DNA of 64,000 bases, taken from NCBI RefSeq assembly GCF_000011485.1, contig NC_005071.1:2235347-2299346 (forward strand), written 5' to 3'. Shown here one piece after another: positions 7,039 to 12,809 of this stretch. This DNA is from Prochlorococcus marinus str. MIT 9313. Its GTDB lineage: Bacteria > Cyanobacteriota > Cyanobacteriia > PCC-6307 > Cyanobiaceae. The position numbers were made by a program, and so were the translations under genes. The notes below the pieces were generated by a model. It was not told the origin of the DNA and ran no database searches. It was given only the letters and a program-made list of their open reading frames with translations. Each line of letters begins with the position of its first letter. Position 1 is the stretch's first letter.

Positions 7039-7097
7039 AAGTTTGTGCCAGTATCGGATGCCGTTTTAAGCGAATATAGAAGTCATTGAAGAAATAA
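7039..7097 (-). promoter_or_regulatory. Orphan procA 5' element
   Basis: A full copy of the conserved procA 5' element, but no procA follows on the minus strand; it abuts the convergent gene 6682-7026. It probably marks where the array was cut. Confidence 0.55.
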
Positions 7098-7116
7098 AAA
7101 GCCCCTTGAGGGCTTT
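7098..7116 (-). terminator. Terminator of procA 7157-7447
   Basis: Stem AAAGCCC (7098-7104) with GGGCTTT (7110-7116), then a T-rich tract on the minus strand. Confidence 0.8.
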
Positions 7117-7156
7117 GAGTGTGTAGGCTTTTTTTTTAGGGTTCAAGGCTTTACTA

Positions 7157-7447
7157 CTATTCAGGGTATAGGCACGAACGACCACGACCAATTATAGTTT
7201 GTTCACCTTTTCTCCAACAGTATATAGGATCAGTGAATGGCCGGCATGGCGCACCACCAGCCACCTCGTCAAGCTCTTCATCACTTAGATTCCTAGTTTG
7301 ATAAGCCTTGACCTCGGCCTCTGTAATTGCGAACCCAGCAGCCTTTGCAATAGCAACAACATCAGCTCCTTCTGCTTTGAGCTGTTCCTGCAGTGAAGTA
7401 TCGCCTTGAACTTTGGCAATGAATGCCTTGAGCTGTTCTTCTGACAC
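7157..7447 (-). CDS. procA: Prochlorosin precursor ProcA with GTG start and long core
   Basis: A 96-residue precursor whose start codon is GTG (7445-7447), where all sister genes use ATG. The leader ends NLSDEELDEVAGG and differs in its second half (ITEAEVKAYQTR). The 31-residue core starts APCRPFTDPIYCW and ends RGRSCLYPE, with three Cys, two Thr and one Ser, so up to three rings. About 140 bp of unrelated sequence separates the start from the 5' element (7591-7646), against about 30 bp elsewhere. The GTG and the longer 5' region may lower its expression. Confidence 0.88.
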   Translation of the reverse strand: MSEEQLKAFIAKVQGDTSLQEQLKAEGADVVAIAKAAGFAITEAEVKAYQTRNLSDEELDEVAGGAPCRPFTDPIYCWRKGEQTIIGRGRSCLYPE

Positions 7448-7590
7448 TTGTTTTTAGTGGCTTTTATGATTATATCATCGCCCTTTGTTAGCGACTATTG
7501 TTATCAATATAACTTAGAGATGTGAAGAGGCAAGGCGATATTAAATGGTTCGAGATACAGTTTGATATCAACTTAGTGTCTAATAGTCAA

Positions 7591-7646
7591 TGGTGCCAGG
7601 TATCGGATGCCGTTTTAAGTGAATATGGAAGTCGTTGAAGAAATAA
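7591..7646 (-). promoter_or_regulatory. Conserved procA 5' element, distant from its gene
   Basis: Same conserved block, but its nearest downstream start (7447) is about 140 bp away. The intervening 7448-7590 has no counterpart in the other cassettes. Confidence 0.45.
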
Positions 7647-7665
7647 AAAGCCCCCTGAGGGCTTT
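7647..7665 (-). terminator. Terminator of procA 7702-7950
   Basis: Stem AAAGCCC (7647-7653) with GGGCTTT (7659-7665), followed by TTTATTTC on the minus strand. Confidence 0.8.
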
Positions 7666-7701
7666 GAGTGTGTAGGCTTTTAGCAGTAGTATGGCACCTG
7701 G

Positions 7702-7950
7702 CTAATGGCTCAACCAACACTGAGCCGTCTCTCTTCTCGCACCCAGCCCACACCCCCCACCAGCCACACCTTCCAGCTCATCATCAGTCATTTCAATTTG
7801 GCGATGAGAGTTTAGGTCTTCTGTTGTAATCGAGAACCCAGCAGCCTTTGCAATAGCAACAACATCAGCACCTTCTGCTTTGAGCTGTTCCTGCAAAGAG
7901 GCGTCTGCCTGAACCTTGGCAAGGAATGCCTTGAGTTGTTCTTCGCTCAT
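7702..7950 (-). CDS. procA: Prochlorosin precursor ProcA
   Basis: An 82-residue precursor. The leader is standard up to DLNSHRQ, then has IEMTDDELEGVAGG. The core is GCGLGARRETAQCWLSH, with two Cys, one Thr and one Ser. One ring could link Thr10 with either Cys; Ser16 lies after the last Cys. The gene has a 5' element (7977-8040) and a terminator (7647-7665). It is one of the more basic, Arg-containing cores in the set. Confidence 0.92.
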   Translation of the reverse strand: MSEEQLKAFLAKVQADASLQEQLKAEGADVVAIAKAAGFSITTEDLNSHRQIEMTDDELEGVAGGGCGLGARRETAQCWLSH

Positions 7951-7976
7951 TAGTTTAGAGATTGGTTGTTGTTTGT

Positions 7977-8040
7977 AAGTTTAAAGTGCCAGGTATCGGA
8001 TGCCGTTTTAAGCCAATATTGAGGTGGTTAAAGAAATAAA
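7977..8040 (-). promoter_or_regulatory. Conserved procA 5' element
   Basis: Upstream of procA 7702-7950. The block is conserved, though the distal part differs (AAGCCAATATTGAGGTGG on the plus strand). The terminator hairpin next to it, serving 8111-8380, is degenerate. Confidence 0.45.
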
Positions 8041-8110
8041 CATCCCTGCCATTGCAAGGGGTTGAGTATGTAGCCTTATCAGGCAGATTCGTTTCTCTAA
8101 TCTTTCTGTC

Positions 8111-8380
8111 TTATATTGCTTTGTTAGCCATTCGCCCATCATTAATATATACTCCATTCACAAAGCATATCCAGTTACAGCTGCCAGCTTGCATGCCGCC
8201 CGCCACTCCTTCCAGCTCCTCTTCACTGAGCTGGCTAATCTTATCAGCAGTGAATTCATGACCATGTTCTTTAGCAATGCCTACAACATCTTCAGGTGAC
8301 TTTGCTGCTTTTAGTTTCTCCTTAAGGCTGGTGTCAGCTTTGACTTTTTCAAGGAATGCCTTGAGTTGCTCTTCTGACAT
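8111..8380 (-). CDS. Divergent Nif11-leader peptide (ProcA-like)
   Basis: An 89-residue precursor with the MSEEQLKAFLEKVKAD start, but the leader then departs from the family: KSPEDVVGIAKEHGHEF replaces the usual AEGADVVAIAKAAGF. It ends EELEGVAGG. The 27-residue core begins MQAGSCNWICFVNG and ends GRMANKAI. It has two Cys but only one Ser and no Thr, so at most one thioether ring can form and Ser-Cys are adjacent. It may be a different RiPP class, a disulfide peptide or a decaying procA. It has a 5' element (8408-8470) but no strong terminator. Confidence 0.85.
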   Translation of the reverse strand: MSEEQLKAFLEKVKADTSLKEKLKAAKSPEDVVGIAKEHGHEFTADKISQLSEEELEGVAGGMQAGSCNWICFVNGVYINDGRMANKAI

Positions 8381-8407
8381 TTGGTTTAGAAATTGATTGT
8401 TATTTGT

Positions 8408-8470
8408 AAGTATAGGTTGGCAATTGTCGGATGCCGTTTTAAGCGAATAGTGAAGTCGTTGAAGAAATCA
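8408..8470 (-). promoter_or_regulatory. Conserved procA 5' element
   Basis: Upstream of 8111-8380. The block is conserved except for AATTGTCGG in place of GGTATCGG on the plus strand. The adjoining terminator of 8510-8767 has lost its second arm. Confidence 0.45.
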
Positions 8471-8509
8471 AAGCCCCTGCTAATGCCTGTGCAAGCGTGG
8501 TAGAAAAGT

Positions 8510-8767
8510 TTAACAACAGCCCTTGTCCGAGGTTACATAACAACTGTATTCTTTCGTAATAACAGTATCATTCCCGCCCCCGGCTACACTCTCCAGCTCA
8601 TCATCAGACAGGGTTTGGCGATGCTCTTTTAAGTCTTCTGTGGTGATCGAGAAGCCTGCAGCTTTGGCAATAGCAACAGTGTCAGCACCCTCAGCCTTGA
8701 GCTGTTCCTGCAGTGAAGGATCGGCCTGAACCTTGGCGATGAATGCTTTGAGTTGTTCTTCTGACAT
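8510..8767 (-). CDS. procA: Prochlorosin precursor ProcA (three-Cys core)
   Basis: An 85-residue precursor with the standard leader, ending DDELESVAGG. The 21-residue core begins GNDTVITKEY and ends SCYVTSDKGCC: three Cys (two adjacent at the C terminus), three Thr and two Ser, enough for three rings. No compact 5' element precedes it; the upstream 8768-9200 lacks a convincing gene and may be a decayed cassette. Downstream, the AAAGCCCC string has no matching arm, so termination is probably weak. Confidence 0.9.
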   Translation of the reverse strand: MSEEQLKAFIAKVQADPSLQEQLKAEGADTVAIAKAAGFSITTEDLKEHRQTLSDDELESVAGGGNDTVITKEYSCYVTSDKGCC

Positions 8768-9201
8768 CAGAGAGAAAGGGCTTTGTTCATTTCATTGTCC
8801 CTCCTCCAAGCAGCCTTGTCAGACTTGGGCGAAGAAGGTTGTTGCTCCAGCCACGCCCATAGCCACCACTTCCATCGCCAAGGATTTCCCAGCACTACCT
8901 CGCAGCAGGAGCAACAGAAGCAAGAAGAAACGGGTCTCGCCAGGACAGCAGCAACTCCCATTTGCGTTTGATGTTCGGCTCAATCAAATCCCAGAGGAGT
9001 GGCATCAGGTTGCGGTGAGATTTAGACGGGCGAATGGCATCCGTGATGGTGATAGGGAGCGAAGGTTTTGGCAGCTTGGTTGAGGGAATAAGGGTAGAAG
9101 TAGGACAACAGAATGCTGAGGCTTTATTTGTTCTGCCTTGCATTTTTTATGGATTAATTAGGCGACTTGGCGGGTGAAAGTCTTGAGTGTTTAGTTGGTG
9201 A
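8768..9201. other. Gap without a convincing gene; possible decayed cassette
   Basis: Overlapping ORFs exist on both strands (minus 8895-9143, plus 8733-9083), but none shows a recognised domain or leader. A degenerate procA 5' element lies at 9202-9261 in the position expected for a cassette starting near 9143. The sequence may be foreign DNA that replaced a procA. Confidence 0.35.
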
Positions 9202-9261
9202 TGGTGCCAGGTATTGAATGCTGATTTATGGGGTCAGTCAGACCATTGAAGCAATAAAAAA
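9202..9261 (-). promoter_or_regulatory. Degenerate procA 5' element
   Basis: It matches the element in GGTGCCAGGTATTG and CATTGAAGCAATAAAAA (plus strand), but the central block is altered (CTGATTTATGGGG). No procA follows. Confidence 0.35.
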
Positions 9262-9279
9262 CCCCTGTCAATGCAGGGG
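9262..9279 (-). terminator. Terminator of procA 9318-9599
   Basis: Stem CCCCTG (9262-9267) with CAGGGG (9274-9279), followed on the minus strand by TTTTTTATTG. Confidence 0.75.
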
Positions 9280-9317
9280 CTTTCGCGGGTGTGTAGGCTC
9301 GGCAACTACTTCAGTAG

Positions 9318-9599
9318 TCAGTAGCAGCCTCCTGGTCCCCGGCCTTTGGTGCACTTGTAGTCGTTAGTTGGTGCACTTCCTGGTGACTCCCCGGTGATGC
9401 AGCACCCTCCGGCTGCGCCCTCCAGCTCCTCGTCTGACAAGGTTCTTACGGGTCTCTGGTCCCAATCTTCTGTGGTGATCGAAAACCCTGCAGCCTTTGC
9501 AATAGCAACAACATCAGCTCCTTCTGCTTTGAGTTGTTCCTGCAGTGAGCTGTCGGCTTGAACCTTGGCAATGAATGCTTTGAGTTGTTCTTCTGACAT
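9318..9599 (-). CDS. procA: Prochlorosin precursor ProcA (four-Cys core), first gene of right group
   Basis: A 93-residue precursor. The leader is standard to ITTED, then WDQRPVRTLSDEELEGAAGG, with Ala-Ala-Gly-Gly in place of Val-Ala-Gly-Gly. The 28-residue core starts CCITGESPGS and ends KGRGPGGCY. It has four Cys, three Thr and two Ser, so up to four rings could form. It is the most upstream member of the right group, 290 bp from the end of argJ, and is preceded by the long repeat also found before 1424-1675. Its published number is not assigned here. Confidence 0.92.
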   Translation of the reverse strand: MSEEQLKAFIAKVQADSSLQEQLKAEGADVVAIAKAAGFSITTEDWDQRPVRTLSDEELEGAAGGCCITGESPGSAPTNDYKCTKGRGPGGCY

Positions 9600-9824
9600 T
9601 TAATTTTAGGTTTATTTTTTATATTTAGCAGTCAGCAGGAGACAGAGAGAAAAATCACACAAATCTTTCACGCCATTTAACGATCGGAAACGGGCCTCAT
9701 TGTCCCCATAGTCCCTCTGCAACGCACGGCTATTTCTTTGAGACGTGATCTGTTAGAGCAAACAAGGTGCGTTGAGTCGTGCCCACCAGAGCAAAGGAAC
9801 CAATGAGCACTACGTCTTTTACAA

Positions 9825-9844
9825 GTGCTAACATTGCGCTAACA
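9825..9844. other. Paired 9-mers, candidate recombinase sites near argJ
   Basis: GTGCTAACA (9825-9833) and GCGCTAACA (9836-9844), 11 bp apart, as at 3673-3692. Confidence 0.55.
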
Positions 9845-9890
9845 GAAGAAAGTGATCGCTGCAATCTACTGCTAGCACTAGCTTTTTATA

Positions 9891-11174
9891 CTACGTAGTG
9901 TAATCGGCATTGATGCGCACGTATTGATCTGAGAGGTCGCAGCCCCAAGCCATGCCATCGCCCGATCCATCACCCACAACCAAACGAATCTGAACTGTGT
10001 CATCACATAAATAACTCCCATCAACCCGCTCTTGCATATAGCGAGATGCAGCTAGCCGATCAAAAGGCAAGGGTTCGCCGAATTCCATTAACTGATGAGG
10101 GCCCAACCAAAGGGCTACTGCTGCAGGATCAAAAGGCACACCAGCACACCCTGCAGCTGCAACGATTCGCCCCCAGTTGGGATCACGACCATGGACGGCC
10201 GTTTTCACTAAAGAGGAGCCGCAAACAGTACGTGCAATACGGCGAGCCTCAACATCGCCAACAACACCCTCTACCTGAACCTCAAGTAAACAGGTTGCAC
10301 CTTCACCATCACGAGCGATGGCCTTGGCGAGCTGCTGGGCAGCCACTAAAAGGCCAGCCTCTAAAGCCTGCAGATGTTCTTGCTCTAGAAGTTCCCCAGC
10401 AGCAAAAGCCAGACAAGAGTCATTGGTGCTGGTATCACCATCCACAGTCATCGCATTAAAGGAGCAATCAACAACCCGCTTCAGCATCGCTTGCCATGCG
10501 TCTACTTCAACACCGACATCACAACTTAAATAGCCCAGCATCGTTGCCATATCAGGATGGATCATCCCAGATCCCTTGGCCATGCCGCCGATGCGAACAG
10601 AACGACCACCTAATTCAGCTTCGAGCGCAAACTGCTTCTCGACTAAATCGGTCGTCAGAATTGCGCCGGCCGCCTCAGCACCACCCTCATCGCTGAGTGC
10701 TTCCACAAGGGGATCCAACCCTGCAAGCAAGGTATCCATGGGGATAGGTACACCAATCACACCGGTTGAACAAATCAAAACCTGCTCAACTGGTAGCTCA
10801 AGTCGACCGGCTAATGCCTGGCTTGCTCGAAGACTATCGAGCCAACCGCGTTCACCGGTGCAAGCATTCGCCTGGCCAGAATTAATCAACACAGCCCGTG
10901 CCTTACCACCACAAGCCTGCAAATGATCCACACAAAGATCAACACAAGCTGCACGCACCAATGACGTGGTGAACATCCCTGCACAAACAGCACCTTCTGG
11001 AGCTAGCAGCAACGCCAGATCCGGCTTACCAGAGTCCTTCAATCCAGCCGTTATCCCTGCAGCCTGAAAACCCAAAGGTGCCGATACACCACCTTGGATG
11101 GGGCGCCAAAGGGAAGCAAGCGCAGAGCTCACGGCCTTAGGAGACAAACTAAACACATCCTCCACCAACGCCAT
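9891..11174 (-). CDS. argJ: Bifunctional ornithine acetyltransferase / N-acetylglutamate synthase
   Basis: ArgJ transfers acetyl from N-acetylornithine to glutamate and can also make N-acetylglutamate, closing the cyclic arginine pathway in the cytoplasm. From the ATG at 11172-11174 (MALVEDVFSLSP) it has 427 residues, normal for the family. The autoprocessing region GSGMIHPDMATMLGYL contains the conserved Thr that becomes the N-terminal nucleophile of the beta chain. HGRDPNWGRI and the C-terminal YVRINADYTT are also typical. A longer ORF extends upstream into coaE and is not favoured. The start overlaps that of divergent coaE. Its 3' end is the presumed attachment site of the adjacent islands and stays intact after integration. 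Confidence 0.96.
   Translation of the reverse strand: MALVEDVFSLSPKAVSSALASLWRPIQGGVSAPLGFQAAGITAGLKDSGKPDLALLLAPEGAVCAGMFTTSLVRAACVDLCVDHLQACGGKARAVLINSGQANACTGERGWLDSLRASQALAGRLELPVEQVLICSTGVIGVPIPMDTLLAGLDPLVEALSDEGGAEAAGAILTTDLVEKQFALEAELGGRSVRIGGMAKGSGMIHPDMATMLGYLSCDVGVEVDAWQAMLKRVVDCSFNAMTVDGDTSTNDSCLAFAAGELLEQEHLQALEAGLLVAAQQLAKAIARDGEGATCLLEVQVEGVVGDVEARRIARTVCGSSLVKTAVHGRDPNWGRIVAAAGCAGVPFDPAAVALWLGPHQLMEFGEPLPFDRLAASRYMQERVDGSYLCDDTVQIRLVVGDGSGDGMAWGCDLSDQYVRINADYTT
9898..9920. other. Candidate attachment site in argJ 3' end
   Basis: Matches 3601-3623 at 22 of 23 bases. The copy at argJ keeps the reading frame through the stop, as with other integrases that use gene 3' ends. Confidence 0.7.
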
Positions 11175-11811
11175 GACCACCGAGCCCCCAACTACGGTGC
11201 CACAGGCACGCTGGCATGGGCCGCAACGACGCATCGGTGTTACCGGCGGCATCGCTAGTGGTAAAAGCAGTGTTGGGCTCTACCTTTCAGAGCAACATGC
11301 CCTTCCTCTGCTAGATGCCGATATCTACGCCCGAGACGCTCTAGTCGCTGGTAGTGCTGCCACAATGGCCGTACTGCAACGATATGGAAACGCTGTAGCT
11401 GAAGCAGGTCAACTCAATCCGATAAGCATTGATCGCATAGCCCTGGCCAGCATTATTTTTAGTGATGCGCAAGAGCGCCGGTGGTTAGAGCAGCTCATTC
11501 ATCCCATCGTTGCAAAGCGCTTTGATGTGGCCTTGGCTGATCTGTCAGCAGAGCCGGTGGTGGTGCTAATGATTCCGCTGTTATTTGAAGCGAAGCTCAG
11601 CGGTCTTTGCAGTGATGTGTGGTTGGTGGACTGCAGCCCAGCCCAGCAATGCCAAAGGCTGATCGCTCGCGATGGCCTAACGCTGAAACAAGCAGAGCAA
11701 CGGATCAGCACTCAATGGCCCCTGGAGCAGAAACGGCCTTTAGCGGATTTAGTGATCGATAACAGTGGGGCACCTAGAGCATGGCGAGATCAGATCTCAT
11801 CCATCTGCTAA
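11173..11811 (+). CDS. coaE: Dephospho-CoA kinase
   Basis: CoaE phosphorylates dephospho-CoA in the last step of CoA synthesis. The P-loop RIGVTGGIASGKSSVG lies near residue 24; DADIYARDAL and LDADIYA-like CoA-binding residues follow, then the lid region RLIARDGLTLKQAEQRI. Length from the ATG at 11173 is 212 residues, close to normal. That ATG overlaps the argJ start on the other strand (shared CATG). A GTG at 11200 is an alternative that would free the overlap. Promoters of the two divergent genes must then lie inside the opposite coding region. Confidence 0.94.
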   Translation: MTTEPPTTVPQARWHGPQRRIGVTGGIASGKSSVGLYLSEQHALPLLDADIYARDALVAGSAATMAVLQRYGNAVAEAGQLNPISIDRIALASIIFSDAQERRWLEQLIHPIVAKRFDVALADLSAEPVVVLMIPLLFEAKLSGLCSDVWLVDCSPAQQCQRLIARDGLTLKQAEQRISTQWPLEQKRPLADLVIDNSGAPRAWRDQISSIC

Positions 11812-11961
11812 CCAAACCACCTATCAAAAAACAAAGTTTTACTTGGCATATCAGTGTGATCAAGCTCACTGCCAAACTTGCATCATGGTCACAAGGAACT
11901 GGCAAGAATTCTAGGAAGTTGGATACAAGCCGATATCAACAATCTATTCATCACTAAAATC

Positions 11962-12438
11962 ATGACGAATACCCTTCCTTTGATTACCATTCTTACACTG
12001 AGCTCCTCCATGATTGCTCTTGGTGATGTGCTCAGTGCCGAAGCATTATCAATTGCATGGGATTGCTTTGATCGTGAGTCCAATGAACTCGTGGCACGTA
12101 GTGCCATAGATCTAACTAACTCCAAAATTAGCTGTTTACCAGCTGCTCATGGCGACGACATCAATCATGAAGGAAGCCTCGATGTCAACAGTGAAGACCC
12201 ATTCGATAACGAGACAAGTCCTCAGGACGAACTAGCAAGTGAGTTGGCAGAAGATAACTGGCATGAAGATCAGTATGTTGATGACAATACTGGAAATCAT
12301 AATTGGGAAGAAGAGCAAGAGTATGCTGACGAGTCAGAATCTAGTTCCGTCAAAGAGCTAGGCGACGCCCTTGGCGCTCACCTTGTAAATCTTCTTGGTC
12401 AGGGTTTTGCCGATTTAATAGAAGGTAGTACAAAATAA
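11962..12438 (+). CDS. Secreted acidic hypothetical protein
   Basis: A 158-residue protein from the ATG at 11962. The N terminus, MTNTLPLITILTLSSSMIALGDVLSA, fits a signal peptide. The mature part is very acidic (DNWHEDQYVDDNTGN, EEEQEYADESES) and ends with a more hydrophobic helix (LGDALGAHLVNLLGQGFADL). Two Cys flank residue 30-50 and could form a disulfide. No family is recognised. It precedes a secreted metalloprotease gene on the same strand by about 370 bp. An upstream in-frame ATG at 11878 is less likely because it would bury the signal peptide. Confidence 0.6.
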   Translation: MTNTLPLITILTLSSSMIALGDVLSAEALSIAWDCFDRESNELVARSAIDLTNSKISCLPAAHGDDINHEGSLDVNSEDPFDNETSPQDELASELAEDNWHEDQYVDDNTGNHNWEEEQEYADESESSSVKELGDALGAHLVNLLGQGFADLIEGSTK

Positions 12439-12809
12439 CTTGATCTCATAATAGAAAACAATTTCTATGGCTATTTGAAGTCAACGTACCCTCAATCCGT
12501 CTCATTGAGAAATACATTAAATTCTATACATACTAGAGATGGGAGAACAAGTCGCCGTTAGCTCAACAAGCTTTGATTCGTTTGTTGCAAGCAGGGTTGA
12601 GTGTTTTGGCAAACAAGGCCTGAGAGGCCACGGACTATCTAATTCAGCACAAGACTTCCTGCGAGGGAAAACTGTTCGTGGTTCATCAATAGGTTTTTTG
12701 TGATTAACTTCACAGACCAGTGTGAGCAAAGCCAACAAGACGTAGCCAATCCAAGTTGACAATATTATTGAAGGATAATACATCCTTTAACATCCAATTT
12801 TCAACTCCC
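12439..12809. other. Gap of about 370 bp
   Basis: Small ORFs on both strands (minus 12517-12783; plus 12539-12703) overlap one another and have no recognisable features. It probably holds the promoter of the metalloprotease gene. Confidence 0.3.

Larger units (their letters stand above)
9607..9920. repeat. Island repeat, right copy, running into argJ 3' end
   Basis: 9607-9778 matches 1683-1855; 9700-9844 matches 3403-3546. It contains the 55-nt element 9720-9774 with inverted 8-mers CAACGCAC and GTGCGTTG, and reaches the argJ end (9898-9920). The 9600-9890 gap otherwise holds no gene. Confidence 0.85.

Noticed and set aside
8733..9083. Plus-strand ORF of 116 residues antisense to a procA start
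   Set aside because: Its first part is the reverse of a conserved procA leader and the rest has no recognised features.
1..9599. Regularly spaced repeats resembling a CRISPR array
   Set aside because: Units are 340-400 bp and encode precursor leaders, UTRs and terminators; there are no short repeats with unique spacers and no cas genes.
12517..12783. Minus-strand ORF of 88 residues before the metalloprotease gene
   Set aside because: It overlaps a competing plus-strand ORF and the likely promoter region, with no family features.
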